Shown piece after piece: positions 1-8,465 of a DNA stretch of 24,718 bases (positions are counted from its first letter, which is position 1; each line of letters opens with the position of its first letter). The notes beneath the pieces are model-generated. The model worked only from the letters and a program-made list of their open reading frames with translations, did no database searches and was not told where the DNA came from. Where the stretch lies: NCBI GenBank assembly GCA_910587095.1, contig CAJUMJ010000053.1, forward strand, positions 1-24,718, given 5' to 3'. A program made the position numbers and the translations under genes. This DNA is from an uncultured Lachnospiraceae bacterium (GTDB lineage: Bacteria > Bacillota > Clostridia > Lachnospirales > Lachnospiraceae).

Positions 1-57
1 GCTATGCAAAAAAACAAAAATGCTGCCTGGCAAATGGCCTGATCCACGCCGCTGGTT

Positions 58-189
58 CTATAATTCATTCCCGAATGACACTTTATTCCTGATATTCAGA
101 CCATCTATCCAATTTTCATAGTTCTTAACTAACTGACATTGTTTCACACCCGCGCCATGCACTTGCTGCAGGGCGTCGGAGCCATTATT
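58..189 (-). pseudogene. possible 3' remnant of an unidentified gene
   Basis: The minus strand is open for about 44 codons here and ends in TAG at 58-60. The peptide contains a plausible protein-like stretch, NYENWIDGLNIRN. The only initiator is a GTG at 160-162 without a Shine-Dalgarno sequence, and a stop lies just upstream at 190-192. It could be the end of a decayed gene or transposase, or chance. I do not recognise the family. Nothing else convincing is seen between 1 and 300. Confidence 0.2.
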
Positions 190-315
190 TCATCTTACGG
201 ATACGCACTGCTTATTGTCATCGCGTAAATTATATCATAAAATGAAAGAAAGAAAAGAGGGAAAAGTGAAAGATCAGACTTTCGCTTAAAGCTTGAGGTC
301 AGACGGAGGGTATCG

Positions 316-1098
316 TTGAGAAAAGAATTTAGCAGGACGGAAATGCTTTTGGGCGCAGAGGCGATGGACAGGCTGGCTCGTTCACGCGTGGCGGTGTTCG
401 GTGTGGGCGGCGTGGGCGGTTATGTGTGCGAGGCGCTCGCCAGAAGCGGCGTGGGAGCCATTGATCTGATCGACAAGGATCGGGTGGCTGCCTCGAATAT
501 CAACAGACAGATTATCGCCACGACGGAGACGGTGGGAAGGGAGAAAACGGACGTGATGCGGGAGCGGATTCTTTCCATAAACCCCGACGCGGTGGTGCGC
601 GTTTATCCATGCTTTTTCCTGCCGGAAAATGCGGACAGCTTTCCCTTTGCGCAGTACGATTACGTTGTGGACGCGGTGGACACCGTGACGGCAAAGATCG
701 AGCTGGTCATGCGTGCCGGGAAAGAGGGGATACCGGTTATAAGCAGTATGGGGGCCGGCAATAAGCTGGACGCAACTGCCTTTCGTGTAGCGGATATTTA
801 TGACACGAAGGTATGTCCTCTCGCCAGGGTGATGCGAAGAGAGTTAAAAAAGCGGCATGTGGAGCATTTGAAGGTAGTGTACTCGGAGGAGGAGCCGGTC
901 GCCCTGGCGCCTTCGTGCCAAACGGATGCGGCCGGGCGTTTTTTGGATGAGAGCGGGGCCGGGGAGGACAGCGCAGAAGCGGGCGGCGGTGTATCGCGCC
1001 GCCGGACACCGGGCAGCGTGGCTTTTGTCCCCTCCGTGGCCGGCCTGATTATAGCCGGGGAAGTGGTGAAAGATCTGGCCGGGGGAGCAGGGGGTTAG
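316..1098 (+). CDS. tcdA: tRNA threonylcarbamoyladenosine dehydratase (TcdA/CsdL, ThiF/E1 superfamily)
   Basis: This cytosolic enzyme uses ATP to cyclise t6A37 of ANN-decoding tRNAs to ct6A. The 260-residue protein has the ThiF/E1 Rossmann motif GVGGVGG at 29-35, the acidic ribose-binding strand IDLIDKD near 49-55, the NINRQ motif at 61-65 and the family DAVD motif at 119-122. C167 in KVCPLARVMRRELKK is the family cysteine. The start is a TTG at 316, chosen because GGAGG lies at 305-309 and the protein begins with the family's typical REFSRTEMLLG. A Gly/Ala/Glu-rich insert around residues 208-232 is longer than I expect for the family. The gene overlaps the convergent membrane-protein gene by four bases. 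Confidence 0.93.
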   Translation: MRKEFSRTEMLLGAEAMDRLARSRVAVFGVGGVGGYVCEALARSGVGAIDLIDKDRVAASNINRQIIATTETVGREKTDVMRERILSINPDAVVRVYPCFFLPENADSFPFAQYDYVVDAVDTVTAKIELVMRAGKEGIPVISSMGAGNKLDATAFRVADIYDTKVCPLARVMRRELKKRHVEHLKVVYSEEEPVALAPSCQTDAAGRFLDESGAGEDSAEAGGGVSRRRTPGSVAFVPSVAGLIIAGEVVKDLAGGAGG

Positions 1099-1412
1099 TC
1101 GCCGTCCTCTTCCTTGCGGGAAAGGTTCGTCCCGGTGTACTCGTCGCTGTGCATGATATCGAGGGAGGCCATGTTGTGTCTGTTTTTGTATATGCCGTAG
1201 AGCCATATATAAATCCAGAGAAGGATGGGCAAGGCGACGGTGACGAGCAGGCAGTTGGCGAACAGCCTGCCGGAATCGCCGAGATCGAGACAAGCGGCAA
1301 CAAAGGCTGCCAGATACATGGCGGCTAACAAAATAACACAAAGGAGCGCCGCGATCTGCTTTGGCGTTTTTTTGTTATGCTGTTTTTTTTGTGTGTCATT
1401 GGATTGGGTCAT
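1095..1412 (-). CDS. small two-TM membrane protein, function unknown
   Basis: The product is 105 residues with a charged Lys/Gln/Asn-rich N-terminus. Two hydrophobic segments follow at about residues 20-42 and 52-72, then a polar C-terminus rich in Asp and Glu. AGGAG lies seven bases before the ATG, which supports a real gene. It converges on tcdA with a 4-bp overlap, so the two mRNAs are antisense at their ends. I recognise no domain. The hydrophobic profile suggests an integral membrane protein with both ends on the same side. Confidence 0.7.
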   Translation of the reverse strand: MTQSNDTQKKQHNKKTPKQIAALLCVILLAAMYLAAFVAACLDLGDSGRLFANCLLVTVALPILLWIYIWLYGIYKNRHNMASLDIMHSDEYTGTNLSRKEEDGD

Positions 1413-1513
1413 ATCGTTACTCCTAAATATATAATATAATGCGATCGTTTTCCGTTACCATTTACATATAACATATTTTCCGGGAAAAGGAAAGGCAAAC
1501 GGAATGACAACAT

Positions 1514-1547
1514 GCAATCCATACCTCAAAATGCGCAATTCATACCT
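1514..1547. repeat. 13-bp direct repeat, 21-bp period, upstream of chemoreceptor gene
   Basis: GCAATCCATACCT (1514-1526) and GCAATTCATACCT (1535-1547) differ at one base. They are spaced by two helical turns, as expected for side-by-side sites of one DNA-binding protein. They lie between the divergently transcribed membrane protein and chemoreceptor genes, so the target could be either. No protein is assigned. Confidence 0.4.
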
Positions 1548-1673
1548 TTTGCCACACAAAGATAAATTTTTTTGCTATGATAAGGCAGCAACATACATGC
1601 GGGTTCAGAAAAGAACGGGACGGCATGTGTACGACTGACCGGAAGAGGTCAGGGCGAAACGAGGTGCAGGGTG

Positions 1674-3674
1674 ATGCTAAGGACGATTAAGGGAAAGCTG
1701 ACGGTCAGTATGATTGGCATTGTTGTGGCGAGTATTCTCCTGACTACGGTGGGAATTATCACGGTGGCGGGAAGAAGAACCATTCATGACCAGACGCGTG
1801 CTTTGCAGCTAAACGCGGATAAATACGCGGAAGAAATCAATACATGGATTGAGAGTGAAAAGATGATCGCGGACGGAGTCGTGGACAGCATAGCAGCCGG
1901 AAAGACGACGGAGACAGAGTTTCTCCAGTCTGTGGTGGATGCACATGCGCAGGGCAGGAAGGAGCTTTTAAATCTGTACTGCGGGACAAGTGACAGCAGA
2001 TTTATCTGGTCGAACAAAGAGACAGAGATGCCGGCCGATTATGACCCGGTAGAGCGGGGCTGGTATCGGCAGGCGGCGGAGGCGGGAGCGGTCATCGTGA
2101 CAGACCCCTACTGTGACGCCATGACAGGGCAGATGTGCACAACGATCGCCGCGCCGATTTCCATAGACGGCGTGCTTGTCGGCGTCGTCGGTCTGGACGT
2201 GACTCTCGGTACGGTGACGGAGCTGACGGGAAGCATTAATTATGAAGAGGGAGTATACGGTTTCCTACTGGACAGCGCCGGCCAGTATGTAGCGCACAAA
2301 AACAAACAGTATGAACCTACCGCCGAGACGACCGTTCTGGCGGTGGAGGTGATGCCGGAGCTTGGCGGGATGATAGAGGGCGCGGCAGACGATGTGGAAA
2401 AACTTACGGACTATGACGGCAGCAGTTGTTATTTTGCCCTGACAAAGATAGGAAGCTGCGGCTGGAAACTCGGGGTTGTGGTGCCGGCGGCGAATGTCAC
2501 GGATTCTCTCGTGAAGATGGTTGTGATAGCGGTTGCGACGGCTCTGGTGATCATTGTATTTGTGGCGTTGTTTATGACCGGGCTGATCGGCAGAATGCTT
2601 GCGCCGGTGCAGATGTTGAAGCAGTTTGCTTCCGGCGATTTTTCCGAAAACGCGGTTGTTGAAACGGCGATCCCGAAAGAATATAAAAGCGAAACCGAGC
2701 AGATCAAAAGAGCGACTGTGGAGGTACGGCAGCAGATCAGGGAAATCATTTTGAATACAAAGCGGGAGGCTGAGGAGATCGGCGCGATCGCCGAGGGAAC
2801 TTCCGCGACAATGACGGTGTTAAATCAGGACATTTCCGATATTACAGATTCCGCCAATCATGTCATGCGGCAGATGATATCCGCGGGAGAACTGACGGAC
2901 AGCATAAAGAGCAACGGAAAAGAACTTGGAAGCGCCATTGAGAACGTGGCGGCGAAAGCCAGGGAAGCGTCCGGGCAGTCGAGTGATATCACAAAGCGGG
3001 CAAAGAGCTGTTACCAAAATTCCACACGATCCAAGGAAGAAGCCGTTTTGCTCTATCAGGAGACGAAGTCGGATTTGGAGCAGGCAATTGAGGACAGCAA
3101 ACGAGTGGACGAGATCAACGCGCTGACAGAGGAGATTCTATCGATCAGCTCAAAGACAAACCTTCTTGCTTTGAACGCGTCCATAGAGGCGGCAAGAGCC
3201 GGTGAGGCCGGCAAAGGATTTGCGGTCGTGGCGAATGAGATCAGGGAATTGGCGGATAATTCGAGACAGGCGGTTGACAAGATACGAAAGGTGACGGAGG
3301 GAGTGGTAGAGAACGTATCTTTTTTGTCGGAGAGCTCCGGCAGGCTGCTTGCGTTTATGTCCGGCAAGGTTATGGAAGACTATCAGGAAATGACGGAACT
3401 TGCTCAAATGTATGAGAAGGATGCGGCGTTTTACAGCGGCATTTCCTGTGAGCTTGGAACCGCGTCCCAGGAAATGAGTATAGATATGGCGGATATCAAT
3501 CAATCGATTGCCGCGATTACGGAGCTTGTGGGAGAGATCGCGGAATTGATGCGAAACATGAACCAGTCTGCAGAGCGTTCCAGCGAGAACTCCGGAACGG
3601 TCGTGAAGCAGATGGAAGAGCTGTTCAGACTGAGCGAGCTTTTGAACCAGACAGTTGACTCTTTCCGAGTTTAA
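1674..3674 (+). CDS. methyl-accepting chemotaxis protein with amino-acid-type dCache domain
   Basis: This transmembrane chemoreceptor signals to CheA. Residue numbers count from the GTG at 1671; the ATG at 1674 fits GAGGT at 1661-1665 better. TM1 is at about 10-33. The extracellular double-Cache domain spans about 35-280 and TM2 about 282-305. A weak HAMP-like linker follows, then a coiled-coil signalling domain whose tip (about 490-530) carries KTNLLALNASIEAARAGEAG and GFAVVANEIRELA. In the Cache domain Y124, R129, W131, Y132, Y147, D149 and D176 match in spacing the amino-acid-binding residues I recall for PctA, offset by three. That suggests an amino acid ligand. No other chemotaxis gene is nearby, and a strong terminator follows. 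Confidence 0.95.
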   Translation: MLRTIKGKLTVSMIGIVVASILLTTVGIITVAGRRTIHDQTRALQLNADKYAEEINTWIESEKMIADGVVDSIAAGKTTETEFLQSVVDAHAQGRKELLNLYCGTSDSRFIWSNKETEMPADYDPVERGWYRQAAEAGAVIVTDPYCDAMTGQMCTTIAAPISIDGVLVGVVGLDVTLGTVTELTGSINYEEGVYGFLLDSAGQYVAHKNKQYEPTAETTVLAVEVMPELGGMIEGAADDVEKLTDYDGSSCYFALTKIGSCGWKLGVVVPAANVTDSLVKMVVIAVATALVIIVFVALFMTGLIGRMLAPVQMLKQFASGDFSENAVVETAIPKEYKSETEQIKRATVEVRQQIREIILNTKREAEEIGAIAEGTSATMTVLNQDISDITDSANHVMRQMISAGELTDSIKSNGKELGSAIENVAAKAREASGQSSDITKRAKSCYQNSTRSKEEAVLLYQETKSDLEQAIEDSKRVDEINALTEEILSISSKTNLLALNASIEAARAGEAGKGFAVVANEIRELADNSRQAVDKIRKVTEGVVENVSFLSESSGRLLAFMSGKVMEDYQEMTELAQMYEKDAAFYSGISCELGTASQEMSIDMADINQSIAAITELVGEIAELMRNMNQSAERSSENSGTVVKQMEELFRLSELLNQTVDSFRV

Positions 3675-3689
3675 ATATGCCCCCCTTAT

Positions 3690-3734
3690 AAGAACCCCCA
3701 AACACTGCGCGCTGTGGTGTCAGGGGGTTCTTTT
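3690..3734 (+). terminator. rho-independent terminator of the chemoreceptor gene
   Basis: AAGAACCCCC at 3690-3699 pairs perfectly with GGGGGTTCTT at 3723-3732. The inner loop is partly paired and TT follows. It begins 15 bases after the chemoreceptor stop codon. Confidence 0.85.
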
Positions 3735-3818
3735 ATGTTGTCTGAATGTTATACAAAATGACTAAATAAGGAAATGTAATGTTGTGCAAAACAGAGAATA
3801 GAAGGTCGGATTCTTAAA

Positions 3819-3836
3819 ATACGACACATGTCGTAT
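3819..3836. promoter_or_regulatory. inverted repeat, candidate operator of the Crp/Fnr-type gene
   Basis: ATACGAC-ACAT-GTCGTAT is a perfect 7-bp inverted repeat with a 4-base spacer, about 105 bp before the regulator start. Crp/Fnr dimers bind dyads of this size, so autoregulation is plausible. The sequence is not the canonical TGTGA or TTGAT half-site. Confidence 0.45.
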
Positions 3837-3941
3837 CTTATGTCGGTAAATTTGTATATAACATATATAAGACAGGCGGACATGATGGTGAATGTGACGG
3901 GATGACAGCAAGGAAATCAGCGGAACAGGAGGAGATGACCG

Positions 3942-4667
3942 ATGGAGTCAAAGCAGGAATTGGCACAGGTGATCGCCGAATTGGGTGGCGAGAGGAGGCA
4001 GTATCTGAACGATTTTTTCGCGGATTGCCCGGAGGAGCTGGTTCGAACCATACGGTACGAGAAAATTCCAAAAGGAACGGCGATATTGCGTGCGGGAATG
4101 GATTGCGGATATGTGTGGGGGATCATAGACGGAGAGGTCAGCGTGACAGACATTCAGATGTTGGGCAATGCGTACAGCTTTGCGGAGAGCGCAGGGTTTA
4201 ACATCGTCATCATCGGGGATTATGAACCCTTCGCGGGGCTTACGGAATTTCAGAATACGATCTACGCAGTAACGGAGTGCAAGGCGTTTCAGATTCCGAC
4301 GGCCGGTTATATGCGCTGGATGAAACAGGACGGCAAGGCCCTCTTCATGAGGGCGCGTACTTTTGCCCGGACGTTGGCGCAGGAGATCTCAAGCGAGAGA
4401 AAGTACCTGCTCTTAAATGGAAAGGATCGTCTGGTGCTCTACCTGATCCAGGCTTTTGGGAAACAGGAGGGCGAAGGAGAGTATGTCCTGAAAAAGACAC
4501 AGGCGCAGCTTGCCCAGCGCATCGGCATGAATGTGAGGACGGTGCAGAGGAGTATCCAGAAGCTGGAGGCGGACGGGTTCGTGTCGTGCCAGGGAAGCAG
4601 GATCCATATTTCGCGGGAACAGTATGAGAGACTTGAGGCGTACCGGGAGGAAAACCTGGTTCGCTGA
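3942..4667 (+). CDS. Crp/Fnr family transcriptional regulator
   Basis: The 241-residue protein has an N-terminal cyclic-nucleotide-binding-like beta-barrel (about 20-120). A long dimerisation helix follows (about 125-165). The C-terminal winged helix-turn-helix (about 175-225) contains QAQLAQRIGMNVRTVQRSIQKL, the DNA-recognition region. No Fnr-type cysteine cluster is evident, and the barrel lacks a clear cAMP phosphate-binding RxSA motif, so the ligand is unknown. AGGAGG at 3928-3933 supports the ATG at 3942. The gene lies 138 bp upstream of the deo operon in the same orientation. Control of nucleoside catabolism is possible, but this is inferred from position only. Confidence 0.85.
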   Translation: MESKQELAQVIAELGGERRQYLNDFFADCPEELVRTIRYEKIPKGTAILRAGMDCGYVWGIIDGEVSVTDIQMLGNAYSFAESAGFNIVIIGDYEPFAGLTEFQNTIYAVTECKAFQIPTAGYMRWMKQDGKALFMRARTFARTLAQEISSERKYLLLNGKDRLVLYLIQAFGKQEGEGEYVLKKTQAQLAQRIGMNVRTVQRSIQKLEADGFVSCQGSRIHISREQYERLEAYREENLVR

Positions 4668-4805
4668 AAACAGACAATCTGCCACAAAGGCAGGTGCAAA
4701 AGAGATTCCGGGAGTAAAATTTTCAATCGCAAGGTTTGTGCCTGCGCGTTGCTTGACACAAACTCGTTATGCGCAAAGAGCAGCGCAGAAATGGAGAGAA
4801 AAATG

Positions 4806-5516
4806 ATGAGCAAAATACCTACACCACACATCGGGGCAACAAAGGAGCAGATCGCAAAGACGGTATTGATGCCGGGAGATCCGCTGCGGGCAAAATTTAT
4901 CGCGGAGAATTTTCTCACGGATTTTGAGTGTGTCAACACGGTAAGAAATATGCTGGCATTCACCGGCAACTATCAGGGGAAAAGAATAACGGTCGCGGGA
5001 GGAGGCATGGGAATGCCGTCCGTCGGCATATATACATATGAACTGTTCCATTTTTACGAGGTGGAGCAGATCGTCAGAATCGGCACGGCGGGCACCTTGA
5101 GCGACAGAGTTAACTTGCGGGATGTGGTGATTGCCGTTGGGGCGAGCACGGACTCCGCCTATGGCGCACAGTTCAACCTGCCGGGCACCTTCGCGCCGAT
5201 TGCGGACTTTGATCTGGCGAGAAAAGCGGCGGAGACGGGGGAGCGTCTTGGCATCAGAACGGTGGCCGGCAATATCCTTTCCTCCGATATCTTCTACAAT
5301 GACGACGAGGAGGCGCTTCGCAAGTGGACAAAGATGGGAATTCTCGCGACGGAGATGGAAGCGGCGGCTCTGTATATGAATGCGGCGAGAGCGGGGAAGA
5401 AGGCGCTCTGTATGCTGACTATCTCCGACGCGCCTCTCAGAGGGGAGGCTCTGTCCGCGGAGGATCGCCAGACAGGCTTCACGGATATGATGAAGATTGC
5501 ATTGGAGATTGCATAA
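4806..5516 (+). CDS. deoD: purine-nucleoside phosphorylase, DeoD type
   Basis: This cytosolic hexameric enzyme phosphorolyses purine (deoxy)nucleosides to base plus (deoxy)ribose-1-phosphate. The family N-terminus IPTPHIGA is followed by MPGDPLRAKFIAE with its phosphate-binding Arg. Next come the GTAGTL motif, the nucleoside-binding EMEAAALY and TISDAPLRGE, whose Asp is the catalytic residue position. Length (236 residues) is normal. ATG 4806 (or the adjacent 4803) follows GGAGAG at 4793-4798. An upstream in-frame ATG at 4749 would add residues the family lacks. It is the first gene of deoD-deoB-deoC and supplies the substrate of DeoB. Confidence 0.95.
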   Translation: MSKIPTPHIGATKEQIAKTVLMPGDPLRAKFIAENFLTDFECVNTVRNMLAFTGNYQGKRITVAGGGMGMPSVGIYTYELFHFYEVEQIVRIGTAGTLSDRVNLRDVVIAVGASTDSAYGAQFNLPGTFAPIADFDLARKAAETGERLGIRTVAGNILSSDIFYNDDEEALRKWTKMGILATEMEAAALYMNAARAGKKALCMLTISDAPLRGEALSAEDRQTGFTDMMKIALEIA

Positions 5517-5606
5517 AAAGGAAAGCAGGCGTAAAATAATATTGTTGATCTTTCTACATGAAAAGCAGGTCATGAAGAGACGGCATAAGAGAGAAAAGAG
5601 GTATTT

Positions 5607-6797
5607 ATGAGCAAGTATAAACGGATATTTACAATTGTGATCGATTCGCTCGGCGTGGGCGCGCTGCCCGACGCTGCGGCGTACGGTGACGCGGGGACGG
5701 ATACGCTGGGACATATCGCGCAGAGCACCGATCCCTTCCGTATTCCCAATCTGCAAAAGCTTGGCATGGCAAACCTCCATTCCCTGCAAGGGGTGGAGCC
5801 CGCAAAGGAGCCGCTCGCGTACTTTGCGAAACTGAATGAGGCGAGCGCGGGCAAGGATACCATGACCGGACACTGGGAGATGATGGGGCTTCATGTCACC
5901 ACGCCCTTCCAGACTTTTACGGAGACGGGATTTCCGAAGGAGCTGATCGATGAGCTGTCCGCCAGAACAGGCCGCACCATCATCGGTAACAAGAGTGCCA
6001 GCGGGACGGAGATTTTGGAGGAGCTGGCGGAGGAGGAGATCGCCACGGGACATATGATCGTTTACACCTCGGCGGATTCCGTTTTGCAGATCTGCGGCAA
6101 CGAGGAAACCTTTGGGCTTGACGAGCTGTACCGCTGCTGCGAGATCGCGAGGGAGCTCACCATGCGGGATGAGTGGAAGGTCGGCCGGGTCATCGCGCGT
6201 CCTTATTTGGGAAAGAAGCGCGGTGAATTTAAACGCACGAGCAATCGCCATGACTACGCGCTGAAACCGTTCGGGAAGACGGCGCTCAACGTCTTGAAGG
6301 ACGCCGGACTTTCGGTCATATCCGTGGGAAAGATCTTTGATATTTTTGACGGGGAAGGGCTGACGGAGTCAAATAAGTCCAAAAGCTCCGTGCACGGTAT
6401 GGAACAGACCATCGAGATCGCGAAGAGAGATTTCACAGGACTTTGTTATGTAAACCTGGTAGATTTTGACGCACTTTGGGGTCACCGCAGGGATGTGGCG
6501 GGCTATGCCGCGGAGCTTGAGAAATTTGACGTGAAGCTGGGAGAACTGCTTCCCCTCTTGAAGGAGGATGATCTGCTGATCCTCACGGCGGATCACGGGA
6601 ATGACCCGACCCACACGGGAACGGATCACACCAGGGAGAGAGTGCCGTTTCTGGCATATTCCCCTTCCATGCAAGGTGCGGGCAAGCTGCCTGACGGGGA
6701 TTGCTTTGCGCTGATCGGCGCCACCATCGCGGACAATTTCGGCTTGCAGATGCCGGAGGGGACGATCGGAAAGTCGGTGCTTGCGGATCTGAAATAA
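5607..6797 (+). CDS. deoB: phosphopentomutase
   Basis: DeoB converts (deoxy)ribose-1-phosphate to the 5-phosphate using Mn2+, linking DeoD to DeoC. The 396-residue protein belongs to the alkaline phosphatase superfamily. It has the first metal Asp in IVIDSLGVGALPDA, the phosphorylated Thr in GKDTMTGHWEMMGL (about residues 83-96) and the C-terminal metal motifs TADHGNDPTHTGTDHTRE. A cap domain lies between them (about 100-300). GAGAAAAGAGG precedes the ATG. The 90-bp gap after deoD contains no obvious terminator, so cotranscription is likely. Confidence 0.97.
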   Translation: MSKYKRIFTIVIDSLGVGALPDAAAYGDAGTDTLGHIAQSTDPFRIPNLQKLGMANLHSLQGVEPAKEPLAYFAKLNEASAGKDTMTGHWEMMGLHVTTPFQTFTETGFPKELIDELSARTGRTIIGNKSASGTEILEELAEEEIATGHMIVYTSADSVLQICGNEETFGLDELYRCCEIARELTMRDEWKVGRVIARPYLGKKRGEFKRTSNRHDYALKPFGKTALNVLKDAGLSVISVGKIFDIFDGEGLTESNKSKSSVHGMEQTIEIAKRDFTGLCYVNLVDFDALWGHRRDVAGYAAELEKFDVKLGELLPLLKEDDLLILTADHGNDPTHTGTDHTRERVPFLAYSPSMQGAGKLPDGDCFALIGATIADNFGLQMPEGTIGKSVLADLK

Positions 6798-6824
6798 AAA
6801 TAATTGGCAGAAAGAGGTAATTAT

Positions 6825-7466
6825 ATGGACAAGAGAGAAATCTTAAAAAAGGTAGATCACACTTTGCTTACACAGACCGCCACATGGGAGGAGATCAAGG
6901 CGATTCTGGACGCCGGAATACAGTATGAGACGGCGTCCGCCTGTATCCCGGCTTCCTATGTGAAGCGGGCGGCGGACTATGTGCAGGGGAAACTGCCGAT
7001 CTGTACCGTGATCGGTTTCCCAAACGGCTACAGCACTACGGCGGTGAAGGTGTTTGAGACGAAGGACGCTGTGGCTAACGGCGCGGCGGAGATTGATATG
7101 GTTATCAACATCGGTCTTTTGAAGGACGGCCTTTACGACGAGGTGGAAGAGGAAATTCGCAAAGTGCATGAGGCATGTGACGGAAGAGTCTTAAAAGTGA
7201 TTATCGAGACATGCCTGCTGACGGAAGAGGAAAAGAAAAAGATGTGCGAGATCGTCACGAAATCGGGAGCGGAGTACATCAAGACATCCACAGGGTTCTC
7301 CACGGGAGGGGCGACCTTTGCGGATATCTCCCTCATGAAGGAGCATGTGGGAGAGAACGTAAAGATTAAGGCGGCCGGCGGAATCGCTTCCTTTGATGAC
7401 GCGCAGGAATTTATCAGGCTCGGCGCGGACAGGCTGGGGACAAGCCGGCTGGCGAAAGGAGTGTAA
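6825..7466 (+). CDS. deoC: deoxyribose-phosphate aldolase
   Basis: DeoC splits 2-deoxyribose-5-phosphate into glyceraldehyde-3-phosphate and acetaldehyde, the last step of deoxynucleoside catabolism. The TIM-barrel protein (213 residues) starts DKREILKKVDHTLL. It carries the proton-relay Asp in EIDMVINIG, the Schiff-base Lys in YIKTSTGFSTGGAT and the second active-site Lys in VKIKAAGGI. ATG 6825 is preferred because AGAGG lies at 6813-6817; a TTG at 6804 is possible but lacks support. It starts 27 bp after deoB, and its stop is four bases before the next gene. Confidence 0.97.
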   Translation: MDKREILKKVDHTLLTQTATWEEIKAILDAGIQYETASACIPASYVKRAADYVQGKLPICTVIGFPNGYSTTAVKVFETKDAVANGAAEIDMVINIGLLKDGLYDEVEEEIRKVHEACDGRVLKVIIETCLLTEEEKKKMCEIVTKSGAEYIKTSTGFSTGGATFADISLMKEHVGENVKIKAAGGIASFDDAQEFIRLGADRLGTSRLAKGV

Positions 7467-7470
7467 CGGG

Positions 7471-8079
7471 ATGGATACGCATATGATTGTGGAGATGGTA
7501 GGATATTTCTCGTCTCTGCTTGTATTGGTTTCGTTCCTGATGCCTTCGGTAATCAAACTCAGGATTGTAAATTCCATTGGGTCATTGATTTTCGCGGTAT
7601 ACGCGACTATCATACAATCTTATCCTACGGCGCTGATGAACCTCTGTCTGGTGGGTATTAATATGTACTACCTGCATAAGCTTCTGAAATCCCCCAAAAG
7701 CTACGACGTGATATGCGAGGAGCCAGAATCGGCAGGAATGCGGTATTTTTTGAACTATTACGCGGAAGATATCAGAAAGTTTTTCCCGGATTTCAGGCCG
7801 GGAGGGACGGCGGCGGATGCCGCGTACATAGTCGTACACGACACGGCTCCCGCGGGCGTGCTGCTTGGAAAGCGGAGAGCGGACGGAAGCCTGGAAATCG
7901 CTTTGGATTACACCACGCCGCAGTACCGCGACTGTTCGGTGGGAAGGTATCTGTACGGTGAGCTTGGCGGGCAGGGCGTTACAAAGCTCGCCTTCCCGAA
8001 TGCGCCGGCAGGACATGAGGATTACCTGAAAAAAGTCGGGTTCGTGAAGGAGAACGGCGTTTACGAGCGGAAAATATGA
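7471..8079 (+). CDS. YgjV-like membrane protein with GNAT-like C-terminal domain
   Basis: The 202-residue protein begins with three hydrophobic segments (about 6-25, 29-47, 50-68), including SFLMPSVIKLRIVNSIGSL, resembling the YgjV inner membrane family. A soluble C-terminal part (about 75-202) has the look of an acetyltransferase fold: AGVLLGKRRADGSLEIALDY, YRDCSVGRYLYGEL and the closing HEDYLKKVGF. Its shine-dalgarno GGAG at 7458-7461 lies inside the end of deoC and the ATG is four bases past the deoC stop, so translational coupling in the deo operon is likely. Substrate and role are unknown. A link to nucleoside or deoxyribose metabolism is inferred only from the operon. Confidence 0.75.
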   Translation: MDTHMIVEMVGYFSSLLVLVSFLMPSVIKLRIVNSIGSLIFAVYATIIQSYPTALMNLCLVGINMYYLHKLLKSPKSYDVICEEPESAGMRYFLNYYAEDIRKFFPDFRPGGTAADAAYIVVHDTAPAGVLLGKRRADGSLEIALDYTTPQYRDCSVGRYLYGELGGQGVTKLAFPNAPAGHEDYLKKVGFVKENGVYERKI

Positions 8080-8219
8080 GCCAGGAAGGAAATAAAAGCT
8101 ATACCGATTGCAGAAATTGATCCACATAAAACAAGGCTGCGCCGATGGCGGGAGTATATTGTCCGTGCACGCCGACCAGTATATAAGATTGTATTGCTGT
8201 ACAGATCGACAGCGGTGAT

Positions 8220-8465
8220 ATGAAACATATTTTTCAAAATGCCGATGCCGATTGCAATTTTATAGCCGGGGACAATTTGGATTGCGTGCGCTTTTCTTCC
8301 GCCGGTGGAATCAAAATGGTCCGTAAAAGTTTATTTTGTGTCAATATTTACCGGACAGGGTTGGGAGAAAAAATCGAGGAGATGTTTCGTGAAATGATTG
8401 CCGGACCCGACGCCGTCAAAGCGACGGTACATAAATACGTAGGAGCGTGTGAAGGAAAACACTGA
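8220..8465 (+). CDS. doubtful small ORF, possible gene remnant
   Basis: An 81-codon frame starts with ATG at 8220 without a good ribosome binding site. The second half (GLGEKIEEMFREMIAGPDAVKATVHKY is its core) looks like a soluble helical protein, while the first half does not. The opposite strand is also open and protein-like over part of 8065-8325. The segment may therefore hold a decayed gene on either strand. I recognise no family. The stretch 8080-8219 holds nothing else I can support. Confidence 0.25.
   Translation: MKHIFQNADADCNFIAGDNLDCVRFSSAGGIKMVRKSLFCVNIYRTGLGEKIEEMFREMIAGPDAVKATVHKYVGACEGKH

Noticed and set aside
1560..1600. Sigma-28 motility promoter for the chemoreceptor
   Set aside because: TAAA and a GATAA-like box are present but the spacing (about 9 bp) is far from the 14-16 needed.
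2426..2662. Alternative frames inside the chemoreceptor, thrS and other core genes
   Set aside because: They are shadows of conserved coding frames without ribosome sites or recognisable domains.
4749..4805. Upstream in-frame start for deoD at 4749
   Set aside because: It would add 19 residues absent from the family; GGAGAG at 4793 and the conserved IPTPHIGA start favour 4803/4806.
4767..6251. Long open frame on the minus strand across deoD and deoB (494 codons)
   Set aside because: It is the shadow of two clearly conserved plus-strand genes; its composition (Arg/His/Leu-rich) is typical of antisense frames in GC-rich third-position DNA.
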